From Murimonas intestini (GTDB lineage Bacteria; Bacillota; Clostridia; Lachnospirales; Lachnospiraceae), in assembly GCF_024622195.1 (NCBI RefSeq), contig NZ_JANKBI010000010.1, positions 124,001-188,000 on the forward strand: a stretch of 64,000 nucleotides of DNA, in the 5' to 3' direction. Of the stretch, positions 16,884 to 26,013 are shown one piece after another (the first letter of the stretch is position 1; every line of letters starts with the position of its first letter). The position numbers and the translations under genes are program-made. A model generated the notes under the pieces. It was not told where the DNA came from. It was given only the letters and a program-made list of their open reading frames with translations, and ran no database searches.

Positions 16884-17258
16884 ATGGAAATATTGATTAA
16901 TAATCATGCCAGCAAGCCAATCTACGAGCAGATATCTTCTCAGATAAAGGCTCTGATCATGAATGGAGACTTAAAGGCCGGGGAGGCCATCCCATCTATA
17001 AGAGCCATGGCCAAATCCCTGCATATCAGTGTGCTCACTGTGCAGAAAGCATATGATTCGCTCCAGGATGATGGATTTATAGAGACAACCGCTGGAAAAG
17101 GCTGCTTTGTATCCGTTCAAAACCAGGATTTTTATTTAGAAGAACAGCAAAAGAAAATCGAAGAACATTTTACAGATGCTATCGATATCGCACGGTCCAG
17201 CGGAATTAAACTGGATAAACTGCAGGCGCTGCTGACTTTATTGTATGAGGAGGATTGA
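16884..17258 (+). CDS. GntR-family regulator, YtrA subfamily
   Basis: 124 residues from the ATG at 16884, chosen because GAGGAGG (16871-16877) lies six bases upstream; the longer frame to 16815 would run through the promoter. Winged-helix domain about 1-75: PIYEQISSQIKALIMNGDL, GEAIPSIRAMAKSL, then SVLTVQKAYDSLQDDGFIE. A short helical tail replaces a ligand domain, as in YtrA. Such repressors control an adjacent ABC exporter and respond to cell-envelope antibiotics in some species. The ABC ATPase gene starts four bases after its stop. Confidence 0.9.
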   Translation: MEILINNHASKPIYEQISSQIKALIMNGDLKAGEAIPSIRAMAKSLHISVLTVQKAYDSLQDDGFIETTAGKGCFVSVQNQDFYLEEQQKKIEEHFTDAIDIARSSGIKLDKLQALLTLLYEED

Positions 17259-17261
17259 GAT

Positions 17262-18119
17262 ATGGGCAAAAACGCACTAAAAATAACAGACCTTACAAAA
17301 CAGTACAAGGATTTCACTCTGAACAACATTTCCTTTGAAGTGCCCCAGGGAAGCATAGTAGGCCTGATAGGAGAAAACGGCGCGGGTAAAAGTACAACAT
17401 TAAAAGCAGTACTCGGTCTGATAAATACAGATGGCGGAAGTATTTCCTTATTTGACGGCGGCGGTATAAGTGAGGAAAATAAAGATCATATTGGAGTGGT
17501 ATTCGACGGCAGCAACTATCCTGATACCCTCACCCCAAAACAGCTTGGGAACGTACTTAATACAATCTATCATACCTGGGACAGCAAAATATACAGCCGT
17601 TTACTTGATGAGTTTTCCCTTCCCCTGAGTAAAAAGCTCAAACATTTCTCAAGGGGAATGACAATGAAATTTTCTATTGCAGCTGCTCTTTCTCATAATC
17701 CCAGGCTGCTGATCCTGGATGAGGCTACGAGCGGACTCGATCCTGTCATAAGAGACGATATTTTAGATATTCTCCTAGATTTTATGCAGGAGGAAGACCA
17801 CTCCGTCCTGGTTTCATCACATATTACAAGTGATCTTGAAAAAATTGCCGACTATATTGTGTTCCTTCACAACGGAAAGGTAATATTCTCCAAGCCAAAG
17901 GATGAATTATTAGTAAATTACGGGATCATCAAGTGCGGTGCAGCACAGTTCAGCCTTTTTGACAGACAGGATATTGTTACCTGCAGGAAACAGGATTATG
18001 AATGGCAGGTGCTTGTCTCTGACAGGAAAAAAGCAGAAAAGAAATATCCAAAAGCACTTATACAGCCTGCCACGATCGATGAGATCATGCTCATGTATTT
18101 GAAGGGAGAAAAGCCATGA
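17262..18119 (+). CDS. ABC transporter ATP-binding protein (YtrB/CcmA-like)
   Basis: 285 residues. Walker A is GENGAGKST near 39-47, followed by a Q-loop region. The signature reads LKHFSRGMTMKFSIA (a degenerate LSGGQ), then LLILDEATSGLDP (Walker B) and a switch His in VSSHIT. About 60 residues after the switch form a C-terminal extension. It is the energy subunit for the membrane protein encoded next, whose gene overlaps its stop by four bases. The ATG follows GAGGAGG. Cargo is unknown; the operon resembles YtrA-type efflux or envelope-stress systems. Confidence 0.9.
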   Translation: MGKNALKITDLTKQYKDFTLNNISFEVPQGSIVGLIGENGAGKSTTLKAVLGLINTDGGSISLFDGGGISEENKDHIGVVFDGSNYPDTLTPKQLGNVLNTIYHTWDSKIYSRLLDEFSLPLSKKLKHFSRGMTMKFSIAAALSHNPRLLILDEATSGLDPVIRDDILDILLDFMQEEDHSVLVSSHITSDLEKIADYIVFLHNGKVIFSKPKDELLVNYGIIKCGAAQFSLFDRQDIVTCRKQDYEWQVLVSDRKKAEKKYPKALIQPATIDEIMLMYLKGEKP

Positions 18120-18721
18120 AAGGACTTCTTTTAAAAGACTTCTATATTATAAAATCATTGCTTCTTATAATACTTGTAGAGTTTGTAGCTGTAGGGACAG
18201 GTCTGGCCTTCCTGGCCTCACCGTATGTCCTGATCGTTCTGGCCACTGTAATGTTGGGAATGATATCTGTTACTACAATAAATTCTGATAAAACATCCGG
18301 CTGGGCCAAGCTTTCTGTGACACTGCCTGTCAGCAGACAGACTTTAATCAGCAGTAAATATCTCATGTATGTTCTGCTCAGTGCGGCCGGACTTGCCGCC
18401 GGAACGCTGCTCAGCCTTGTTATTTCATTCATGTTCCGTGAGTTTGATCCTGAAAAGATATTCCTATTTATAAGTATCAGTATCACGCTCTGTTTTTTGT
18501 CAGGAAGCAGCATGATACCATGCTACTTTATTTTCAATGAAGAAAAAAGTATCTTAGGCTCCCTTATATCATATCCTTTGGCTGCCGGTATATTCGTAGT
18601 TCTCTCTCTGTTGTTCGATAATATGCTGCTGATGTCCATAACCTGCATCTGTGCTTCTGCTCTGTTATTTTTTATCTCGTTGACTCTGTCATGTAAGTTC
18701 ATTCCGAAAAGGGATATTTAA
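18116..18721 (+). CDS. ABC-2 type membrane subunit
   Basis: 201 residues, almost entirely hydrophobic, with about six membrane helices and no signal peptide. It begins MKGLLLKDFYIIKS and carries the SDKTSGWAKLSVTLPVSRQT loop near residue 60, both typical of the short ABC2_membrane_5 type permeases paired with YtrA-like regulators. It is last in the operon, overlaps the ATPase gene by four bases (ATGA), and is followed by a strong terminator at 18750-18785. Confidence 0.88.
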   Translation: MKGLLLKDFYIIKSLLLIILVEFVAVGTGLAFLASPYVLIVLATVMLGMISVTTINSDKTSGWAKLSVTLPVSRQTLISSKYLMYVLLSAAGLAAGTLLSLVISFMFREFDPEKIFLFISISITLCFLSGSSMIPCYFIFNEEKSILGSLISYPLAAGIFVVLSLLFDNMLLMSITCICASALLFFISLTLSCKFIPKRDI

Positions 18722-18749
18722 TATTAATATAATATGAAACATATACAAG

Positions 18750-18785
18750 AAAAGCACTTTACCCATCTTAAGGCAAAGTGCTTTT
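18750..18785. terminator. Bidirectional intrinsic terminator
   Basis: AAAAGCACTTT (18750-18760) pairs with AAAGTGCTTTT (18775-18785) across a 14-base loop. A-run and T-run sit on both sides. It serves the ABC-2 operon on the plus strand and the surface-protein gene on the minus strand. Confidence 0.85.
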
Positions 18786-18827
18786 CCACTGGATCCCGGC
18801 GGCAGATGGATTCTTCCGCCTAATCCA

Positions 18828-21800
18828 TCAGCGTTTTTCGAATTTATCTTTCTTCTTTCTCCTCAATGCCAGCATAGAGAACATTACCAGCAGCGAGCCT
18901 GCAGCAGTTCCCCACAAACCTCTGCTATCAGTGTTATCTCCCGTTTTTGGTGTCTGAGTGTTGCCTGGGCTTTGGGGATTCTGGGAGTTGTTTGTGCCTG
19001 ACTTTACCTGATTCCATCCTGCATACAATGTCATATTGCCGCTGACCCTGTCGTTTTCAAAATCCCACAGTCTGATGCATTCTTTTTCAGTATACCAGCC
19101 CGTAAATAAATAATTATCACGTTTAGGTGATGCCGGAGACTGAATCAGGCTGTTTTTTACAATACCTGTCATACTCTCTACGGCACTTCCGCCCTGGCTG
19201 TCAAAAGATACAGTAAATACGGCCTCAGAAGCAGGCGGGGTTTTCCCAGCTTCAGTCTCTGACATCCCTTCCGTTTCTGTCATTTTTTCCGACTCGGAAG
19301 CTTCTTCTGTCTCTGCCGGTTTCTCAGACTCTGCAATCTCTTCTGTCTCTGTCGGCTTCTCTGTTCCTGACTCACCCTCTGATTCTGTCATTTTTCCCGG
19401 CTCTGTGGTCTGCTCTGTCTCTGACATTTCCTCTGATTCAGATTCAACAGGCCGCCAGCCTGCATAAAGCGTCATATCACTGGTTATGGCATACTCTTCA
19501 AAATTCCACATTTCCGTACATTGCTGATCTCCATACCATCCTGTAAATATATAACCATTTCGTACAGGCTCAGCCGGAGGCTTGATTTTATCACCGTAAG
19601 CTACCCCGTCCATACTGTCTATCGCATTTCCGCCCTGACTGTCAAAGGATACTGCATACTTAATCTGAGTATCCTTATATGCTATGGAATACGCGGAAAA
19701 TTTATCACTTACAACCAAGATTGTTGATTCATCAATATCTTTATGCGGTAAAATCTCAGCAGTTGTAATTCCATCTGACGTGTGTGCCCGGACTATAAAG
19801 ATCTCCCTGGTATATCCTGCTGGAGCCTGCCTGATTTCAGCCGGTATATTGAAGATCAGGCTTACCGGAGTTCTCAGCACATTGATATGTTCAGTGCTTT
19901 CCTGGCTGTCTGCGCGAACTGTCTTTAATACTCTCACATTAAAATTTTTATACATTGTAGCGCCTGCCAGCTGGTTTTCTATAGCCTCACCTTCAGACTG
20001 TTCCGGTACCTCCTCTTCCACGACAAGTTCAATTCTATACGCACCATTATTACTTTGCTGTAATTTCTCCGCTTCCTCAGAAGTCATATTTTCCAACAGC
20101 ATATTCTTGTCTTCAACAATTACATCCCCTGAAACTTTTACCTCAACACCAGGCAGTTTAGCTATGGCCTCGTTTAACTGTTTTTTAGAGTCCTCTGTGA
20201 CTGCTGCCTGGGCATCTTCCGCCAAAGCTTCATAATGACGCTTAGCATCCAGAATTGACTCCTGCTGTTCAGGATCCGGGACAGCCCCCTCAGGAACCTG
20301 GGGTATCTGTTCTATTATTTCCTCCACATCTTTGGATGACATCAGAGAAAATACAGCGCCGACTGTATGGTCTGCCTGAATATCAGCAATTGTATACTTG
20401 TTCTTGATAACTCTGTCTATAACATCTGTACCATCTACTATGACACTTTCCAGCATATATCCGTCATCAGCTTTAAACTTTAATTCTATATCTGTGCCCT
20501 GTACAGTCTCAAATGCATCCCCGGGACTTATCTGCCCATGGTCAGCCTTATTGACTTCTATATTAAATACCTTTCCATCGACTCCATTTAACTCAGCCTT
20601 GCCTGTCACTGTCTCATAATTATAGCTGTCTGCACTGTTTATTTTCGGTATGAAGGTCCATGTATACTCGTTTTTACCTGCCTGAAGCGTCTGGCCCGCA
20701 TTCCAGCTGACCGTGCCCTCTGTATCCCCAACCGACAGTGATATCTCCGGCATCCCATCCGCAATATTTATCATTCCCTTTGGATAAACTGGCGTTACTG
20801 TAGACGGGGCCTGGCGCAGATTGACAGAGAAGTCATGGTATGTTGTTTTAAATGAAGTCGCTACATATTTACCATTTTTCTCATTGATAACGCACGCCTC
20901 AATCTTTACCCGACATGCTATCGCAAAACCCGGCTCCCTGACATCAGTCACCTCATAAGAATCCTTATCAAATCCTTCAAACTCTGTTTGAACCGAATTC
21001 AGCGTCAGCCAGTACCAGGAATAGTAAAATACCACATCCCCGACAGATGCTTTCCCGATAGGCTTTGCCAGGGGATGTTCTGCCGTCACTGTCAACGTCT
21101 GAGGAAGACCGTCATAGACCTTATCAATTCCATCACTGTAAGTATATACTGGGTCAGCCAACGGAACGATTGCGTAGAGTTTTTCCTGGGTCACATTGTC
21201 AGTCTCTGAGACTTCCTTTACCGCACTTGCAGAAAGTCCCCACCCCTTTCCCTGAATAACAGGAAATCTATAAGTACTGTCAGCTTTCCATACCCCATTT
21301 ATATCCTTTGTGTAATTAAATGGACGGTTATATAGTCTGCTGATTGAATCTGCCGCCTGGCCGTCTCCATCCATAAATTTTATCTGGACTTCATATCCCA
21401 ACTTTTTGCTGAGCGTAGATCCCACTAAGTTTTTGATAATACTATAATCCAGCTCATCGCAGACAATCGCATTCAGTTTTGGCGAACTACCGAAGGTACT
21501 GCTCTGTAAAAACTCTGTGTTTGACTGGTCATCCATTTTAGGAAGATACACTGTTTCCAGATTTGTACCATTAAACGCATTGGCTCCTACTTTTTGAATA
21601 TTAGACGGAATGGTTAAAGAACCTGTCAGTCCACAGTTTCGAAATGCAGATGTGGGTATTTCCTTGAGAGATGTACCCTCAAATCTGACAGAAGTGATAC
21701 CTGCATTTCCTGAAAATGCAATTTGGTCAATTTTAGTTACATTCCCCGGTATTACCAATTCCCCTGAGAAGCCTGACAGCCCGGATTCGCTTATCCTGAA

Positions 21801-22877
21801 TGCGCTGTCCCCTATTGTCTGCAGGCTTTCCGGTAAATTCAGCTCTCCGCCGAAACCACTGTTACAAAATGCATACCTACCAACACTTTGTAAATTTTGT
21901 GGCAGCTGCAGGCTTCCTGAAAATCCTTTACAGCCGCTGAATGCATAAGCGCCAATTTCAACTACCTGATCTGGTATCACAAGTGACCCCTGGAGATCAG
22001 AAGCATTTTCAAATGCATACTCCCCTATCTTCTGCAGATTTATGGTCGATGATAGATCAAGGCTTACAAATCTGTAACCTTTGTAAGTGCTGTTCCATTT
22101 AGCACTAAATGCTTTACCGCCTATCTCTGTGACAGCTACTCCCCCGATACTCTCGGGAATAACAAGATGGATATTCTGCTTTTGATTATCTGTCAGCGAC
22201 GACAAAAATGAAGCCGTTAATCCCGTGATTGTAATCGTGTCATTATTGGTGGAATAGTTAAAATCTGATTCCTGAGTAGTGACTTCATCACCATCTCTCG
22301 CATTTGGATTCTTCACCCCGTTAATTTCAACTTCAATGTAAGGCACTGAAAATATATCAACATTTTCAGCCAGAATATACTGCTGCTCATCCCAAACAGG
22401 TGTGAATGTATACAATTCGTATTCTGTATTCTCATAGTCATCGTCACACACCCAGCTCACAGAGATTGGCACTGCAGTATCTGTATTGTTTATATAAACT
22501 TTGATCTGCCCCGGAAATATTATCTCACTTAATGGCTGTTTCTTCTCAAACTGTATAACATCTTCTTTCAGAGGCTCAAACCCTGTGATGATCTGTTGGC
22601 CTGCCAGGTTATCTGTATTCTCCAGCGGCTCTGTGACTGCTTCTGTCTGTTCCTCTGTTTCTCCTAGCGGCTCTATGACTGCTTCTGTCTGTTTCTCTGT
22701 TTCTTGCTGGACTGCAACTGCTTTTGTCTGTTCCTCCGTCTCTTCCGGCTGCTCTAAGGCTGCTTCTGTCTCTCCACTTCCTTCATAGCTGACGGCCATT
22801 GAACTGAAACCTGATATATTTACAAATAGCACCAATGCCAAAAACATCGTTAACACTTTTTTGATTTTTTCTCTCAT
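18828..22877 (-). CDS. Large cell-surface protein: BspA-type leucine-rich repeats, InlB B-repeats, wall anchor
   Basis: 1349 residues. In order: signal peptide about 1-30; a Glu/Thr/Gln-rich stretch to about 95 made of near-repeats such as EETEEQTKAV; an uncharacterised region; BspA-type LRR_5 repeats at about 210-470 (pattern IPxxVxxIGxxAFxGC); a middle region with bacterial Ig-like sequence; two Listeria-Bacteroides (InlB B) repeats ending in MTLYAGW near 1150 and 1290, separated by a Ser/Thr/Glu-rich spacer; and a C-terminus with TPKTGD, a hydrophobic span and RRKKK. The anchor is sortase-like but with Thr in place of Leu. It is likely an adhesin or host-interaction protein. The ribosome site is GGAGGGG. 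Confidence 0.88.
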   Translation of the reverse strand: MREKIKKVLTMFLALVLFVNISGFSSMAVSYEGSGETEAALEQPEETEEQTKAVAVQQETEKQTEAVIEPLGETEEQTEAVTEPLENTDNLAGQQIITGFEPLKEDVIQFEKKQPLSEIIFPGQIKVYINNTDTAVPISVSWVCDDDYENTEYELYTFTPVWDEQQYILAENVDIFSVPYIEVEINGVKNPNARDGDEVTTQESDFNYSTNNDTITITGLTASFLSSLTDNQKQNIHLVIPESIGGVAVTEIGGKAFSAKWNSTYKGYRFVSLDLSSTINLQKIGEYAFENASDLQGSLVIPDQVVEIGAYAFSGCKGFSGSLQLPQNLQSVGRYAFCNSGFGGELNLPESLQTIGDSAFRISESGLSGFSGELVIPGNVTKIDQIAFSGNAGITSVRFEGTSLKEIPTSAFRNCGLTGSLTIPSNIQKVGANAFNGTNLETVYLPKMDDQSNTEFLQSSTFGSSPKLNAIVCDELDYSIIKNLVGSTLSKKLGYEVQIKFMDGDGQAADSISRLYNRPFNYTKDINGVWKADSTYRFPVIQGKGWGLSASAVKEVSETDNVTQEKLYAIVPLADPVYTYSDGIDKVYDGLPQTLTVTAEHPLAKPIGKASVGDVVFYYSWYWLTLNSVQTEFEGFDKDSYEVTDVREPGFAIACRVKIEACVINEKNGKYVATSFKTTYHDFSVNLRQAPSTVTPVYPKGMINIADGMPEISLSVGDTEGTVSWNAGQTLQAGKNEYTWTFIPKINSADSYNYETVTGKAELNGVDGKVFNIEVNKADHGQISPGDAFETVQGTDIELKFKADDGYMLESVIVDGTDVIDRVIKNKYTIADIQADHTVGAVFSLMSSKDVEEIIEQIPQVPEGAVPDPEQQESILDAKRHYEALAEDAQAAVTEDSKKQLNEAIAKLPGVEVKVSGDVIVEDKNMLLENMTSEEAEKLQQSNNGAYRIELVVEEEVPEQSEGEAIENQLAGATMYKNFNVRVLKTVRADSQESTEHINVLRTPVSLIFNIPAEIRQAPAGYTREIFIVRAHTSDGITTAEILPHKDIDESTILVVSDKFSAYSIAYKDTQIKYAVSFDSQGGNAIDSMDGVAYGDKIKPPAEPVRNGYIFTGWYGDQQCTEMWNFEEYAITSDMTLYAGWRPVESESEEMSETEQTTEPGKMTESEGESGTEKPTETEEIAESEKPAETEEASESEKMTETEGMSETEAGKTPPASEAVFTVSFDSQGGSAVESMTGIVKNSLIQSPASPKRDNYLFTGWYTEKECIRLWDFENDRVSGNMTLYAGWNQVKSGTNNSQNPQSPGNTQTPKTGDNTDSRGLWGTAAGSLLVMFSMLALRRKKKDKFEKR

Positions 22878-22914
22878 AAAAAACCCCTCCGATACACTTG
22901 TCTCATTTCAAATT

Positions 22915-22942
22915 CTTATACTATTTTATGTTTCTGTCACAA
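22915..22942 (-). promoter_or_regulatory. Promoter candidate of the surface-protein gene
   Basis: On the minus strand TTGTGA (22942-22937), a 16-base spacer and TATAAG (22920-22915), 38 bases before the ATG. Between here and the terminator at 23104 (22943-23103) there is AT-rich sequence, including a weak AAATATC/GATATTT hairpin near 23084-23102, and no gene. Confidence 0.5.
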
Positions 22943-23103
22943 AATCGTCACATATAATTATACTACTTACTTCCTACAAAAGATAGCATTATTTATTTTA
23001 CACTGTTCAACACTGATATGAACAAAGCGGTGATGTACTTTCCTATGAAATGAAACAAATCCGGACATTGAGTCCAAATATAAAAATATCGCCCGGATAT
23101 TTT

Positions 23104-23155
23104 TTTTAATAAAAGAACCGTTGTCCTGGATATAACATCAGAAACAGCGGTTCTT
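23104..23155 (-). terminator. Intrinsic terminator after the nuclease-fold gene pair
   Basis: On the minus strand, AAGAACCGCTG (23155-23145) pairs with CAACGGTTCTT (23123-23113) and is followed by TTTATT and more AT-rich sequence. It lies about 75 bases after the stop at 23231. Confidence 0.7.
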
Positions 23156-23230
23156 ATGATAAATTATATGTAAATTATTTCTTTAATTATATCCTTCTCA
23201 AAATAATCTGCAGTCCAAAAAGAATATTCA

Positions 23231-23857
23231 TTATCCTTTCTTTTTTAGAGTCCCTGAGGATGTCTGAAATTTTAAGGATTTTCTTTTCCTCCCAAAAACC
23301 TCAACATCCCAAAGTGTATAATCCCTCTCGAATAATTCCTCACACATCTGAATCTTTAAATTCTCCCAGTCCAGTTTTTCCAGAAGCTTCTGCTGCACAA
23401 ATTTCTTGCTTTTCTGCCTGTACACCGGCAGATGGTTGATTTCCAGCAGATGCTGCAGCTCAGGGCGCCACATGAGGCTTATCTGCTGCTCTTTTTTCAT
23501 CTTTAGATTCTCCTGAGCCGGCCTTTTCTCCTCTATGCAGACATTTTTATCCCTGGCCTGGACTGTCAATATCCCCCATTCTTTTGGGATATGTTCCTCT
23601 ACATGCTTTTCATGGGATTTCCCAATGATGATATAATTTGCGTCACAAAACTTATTATAATCGCGGATCTGGCGCTTCAGGCGCTCATAAGTATCGGCGT
23701 CACTTTTTATTTCCAGGCCGATGATCTGTTTTTCCGTCAGAAGCAGGATATCCGCCCTGGATTTTCCAATTGTCTTTTCTTCAAAAACCCGGGTCTTTCC
23801 GAAACGCTCCTCCAGATAATCAAAAACCGGTTCTCTTATATCTCTGTCATACAGCAC
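23231..23857 (-). CDS. PD-(D/E)XK nuclease-like protein (sce7726/MmcB-like)
   Basis: 208 residues. It starts at GTG (23857) behind AGGAGAAGG, three bases after the stop of the NYN-LOTUS gene. The N-terminal half fits the sce7726-type pattern: DIREPVFDYLEERFG, then RADILLL, GLEIKSD, RLKRQIRDYNKF, and a late strand YIIIGKSHEKHV with EWGIL. The Asp of RADI and the E-x-K of LEIK are the expected PD-(D/E)XK residues, with Gln in the following helix. The C-terminal 80 residues are Lys-rich and unrecognised. Family function is not established; the fold suggests nucleic-acid cleavage. Pairing with a NYN protein is notable. Confidence 0.72.
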   Translation of the reverse strand: MLYDRDIREPVFDYLEERFGKTRVFEEKTIGKSRADILLLTEKQIIGLEIKSDADTYERLKRQIRDYNKFCDANYIIIGKSHEKHVEEHIPKEWGILTVQARDKNVCIEEKRPAQENLKMKKEQQISLMWRPELQHLLEINHLPVYRQKSKKFVQQKLLEKLDWENLKIQMCEELFERDYTLWDVEVFGRKRKSLKFQTSSGTLKKKG

Positions 23858-23860
23858 TTT

Positions 23861-24670
23861 TTAAACCTTCTCCTGCTTCCTGGCCTTGAGACGGAAATAA
23901 ATCTGTTTCTGGCCGTTTCCTGTAGATATTTTTTCCACATCGTAATCCTCAAGAGACTTAATAAACAGCGTCAGTTTGGAGAATCCATAATTCCTGACGT
24001 CAAAATCAGGCATACGTTTCGACAGCTGGTCCCCCAGCTTCCCTGATGACAGCCATCCGTCCTCATCAGAGAACTTGTCTATGATGGCATTGATCGTAGT
24101 TCTGATATGTTTTAATTCCTTATCCTTTGGCTTTATATCTTTCCGCTTATTCTTTCCTGATTCCGGATTCCTTGAACCGGACTGCTTCTCCACTGCCTCT
24201 TCCTTTTCCTCTTCCTGCTGGTTGGAATACAGCAGATCCAGATATTTGAACTGATTGCAGGCTGAAATAAATGGCTTTGGAGTCTTCTCCTCACCCATAC
24301 CGATCACCTGCATCCCCGACTCTCTGAGACGCGCCGCAAGACGTGTAAAATCACTGTCAGAGGAAACAATACAATATCCGTCCACAGTCCCGGAATACAG
24401 AATATCCATGGCATCAATGATCATGGCTGAATCTGTGGAATTCTTTCCTGTGGTATAGCTGTACTGCTGCATGGGAATAATTGAATTCTCAAGCAGTACA
24501 TTTTTCCATGAAGCCAGCTGCGGGCTTGTCCAGTCCCCATATATCCTTTTGTAAGTAGCAATGCCATTGTTGGCAGTCTCATCCAGTATGATCTTAATAT
24601 ATTTATCAGATATATTATCCGCGTCTATCAATATTGCAAATCTTAATTCGTTATCCATTTTTCCACTCAT
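23861..24670 (-). CDS. NYN-domain ribonuclease-like protein with OST-HTH/LOTUS domain
   Basis: 269 residues. The NYN (LabA/PIN-like) domain at about 8-150 has the acidic residues expected for metal-dependent RNA cleavage: LIDADNIS, STDSAMIIDAMD and VSSDSDFTRLAARL. A charged linker (about 155-185) is rich in Glu and Lys. The C-terminal region of about 185-262 matches OST-HTH/LOTUS (GWLSSGKLGDQLSKRMPDFD, then YGFSKLTLFIKSLEDY), a module that binds RNA, notably G-quadruplex RNA in studied cases. This is a known bacterial architecture of unclear role. The ATG at 24670 follows GGGAG closely; ATG 24658 is an alternative start. Confidence 0.88.
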   Translation of the reverse strand: MSGKMDNELRFAILIDADNISDKYIKIILDETANNGIATYKRIYGDWTSPQLASWKNVLLENSIIPMQQYSYTTGKNSTDSAMIIDAMDILYSGTVDGYCIVSSDSDFTRLAARLRESGMQVIGMGEEKTPKPFISACNQFKYLDLLYSNQQEEEKEEAVEKQSGSRNPESGKNKRKDIKPKDKELKHIRTTINAIIDKFSDEDGWLSSGKLGDQLSKRMPDFDVRNYGFSKLTLFIKSLEDYDVEKISTGNGQKQIYFRLKARKQEKV

Positions 24671-24738
24671 ACTCCCTTTCTCTTTACCATTTTTTCCGCG
24701 AGAATCAAAGCCCCACTCACGAAGATATATACTCTATT

Positions 24739-26013
24739 TTACCTGAATACCAGCACAAATGCCATCCCATTTTTTTCTTTTTCTGCAAAAATTTCTCCCC
24801 CCATCTTTCTCATGATCTCTCTGCAGATATAAAGTCCCAGCCCGTTTCCCTGCTTTCCCGTGCTGTTAGTCCCCCGGTAAAAGCTCTCGAAGATGTGATT
24901 GAACTCATTGTCTGACACAGCCATCCCTGTATTGAAAATACGGATCAGCTGGCAGTAATCTTCCTCATAGAATGATATCTCTATTTTTCTGTTGTCTCCA
25001 TATTTAAATGCATTCTCAAAAATATTATCAAATACCTCCACAGCCCTGTCTATATCCCCCTTAAGCAGACGGTCAGTAAAATCTCCTGTCTGCAGTTTAA
25101 GCATCCTGATACTGCATTTCTCATCCTGTGCATCCAGGACCCTTCTCATCAGTTCAGCCAGATAGAATTCTTCATTCTTAACGTGAATGTCCAGTATATC
25201 TTCTCTGGAACTCTTCATGATTTCTTCTACATACTGTCCGATCCTGGCAGCATTTACCCCAATCTGCCTGGCCGCGGTCTTTTTCTGTTCCTCATCCTTA
25301 TACAGTTCTTCCTCCAAAGCTTTCCCGTACAGTTTAATCGTATTTAGAGGCGTCTTGATATCATGGGACAGGGACATGAGCATTTTTTTCTTCTCCCTTT
25401 CCAGTTCCAGCCTTCTTTTTCCTGACACCTCCAAGGCATCCTTCATCTGGCCCAGACTCCGCATGAAATTTCCGAAGTATTTATTTTTCTCCTCTTTCAC
25501 AATGCCCGTCAGGTGTCCCTTCGCAATATCTTCCTGAAGGCCGGTTAGCTTTTGAAAAGGCCTGATAAGCTGATATTTCAGATAGATCAGGACAGCCATC
25601 ACAAAAAGCTCAAGCACCCCCAGACATACCTGAACAATTATCAAAAGGGATCGTATATTATACCCCGGCTCCTGATAGTCAAATCTAAGTATGCCTTTCA
25701 TGAAGCCGTCTGCAAAGAGGGGATGAAGCTCCGATTTGAGCGTATTTCCTGCCGCAAAAAAATCTCCGGCCTTTTCCTCGCTTTCTATATCTTCTGCCGC
25801 CAGAAATGTGACTGCCTTCACATATCTAAAAGTACGCAGATCAAGCCTGTCTGGGGACATATCTCCTGACAGGCTGTTGTAAATACGGTTTATCTCTACT
25901 TTATATGCTTTATCTCTGCTTGTATCAGCTTTTCTTACAGCATATCCGGCAATAAGGGCAACGGCCAGATACATAAAAACTGAAAACATGATCAGCTTAT
26001 TATATTTCCTCAT
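24739..26013 (-). CDS. Sensor histidine kinase of an ABC-exporter-linked two-component system
   Basis: 424 residues. Two membrane helices (about 8-26 and 128-150) enclose a sensor of about 100 residues, followed by a HAMP linker. HisKA contains MSLSHDIKTPLNTIKLYGK (His near 217). HATPase_c contains FENAFKYGD, a loop and GNGLGLYICREIM. The reading frame overlaps the upstream regulator gene by 14 bases. It is the last gene of the permease-ATPase-regulator-kinase operon and probably senses the cargo or damage handled by that exporter. Compared with BceS-type intramembrane sensors, its extracellular loop is long. Confidence 0.92.
   Translation of the reverse strand: MRKYNKLIMFSVFMYLAVALIAGYAVRKADTSRDKAYKVEINRIYNSLSGDMSPDRLDLRTFRYVKAVTFLAAEDIESEEKAGDFFAAGNTLKSELHPLFADGFMKGILRFDYQEPGYNIRSLLIIVQVCLGVLELFVMAVLIYLKYQLIRPFQKLTGLQEDIAKGHLTGIVKEEKNKYFGNFMRSLGQMKDALEVSGKRRLELEREKKKMLMSLSHDIKTPLNTIKLYGKALEEELYKDEEQKKTAARQIGVNAARIGQYVEEIMKSSREDILDIHVKNEEFYLAELMRRVLDAQDEKCSIRMLKLQTGDFTDRLLKGDIDRAVEVFDNIFENAFKYGDNRKIEISFYEEDYCQLIRIFNTGMAVSDNEFNHIFESFYRGTNSTGKQGNGLGLYICREIMRKMGGEIFAEKEKNGMAFVLVFR

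Noticed and set aside
19684..20235. 183-residue open frame antisense to the surface-protein gene
   Set aside because: It lies wholly opposite a well-supported gene, has no ribosome site, and its low-complexity Ser/Thr composition mirrors the other strand.
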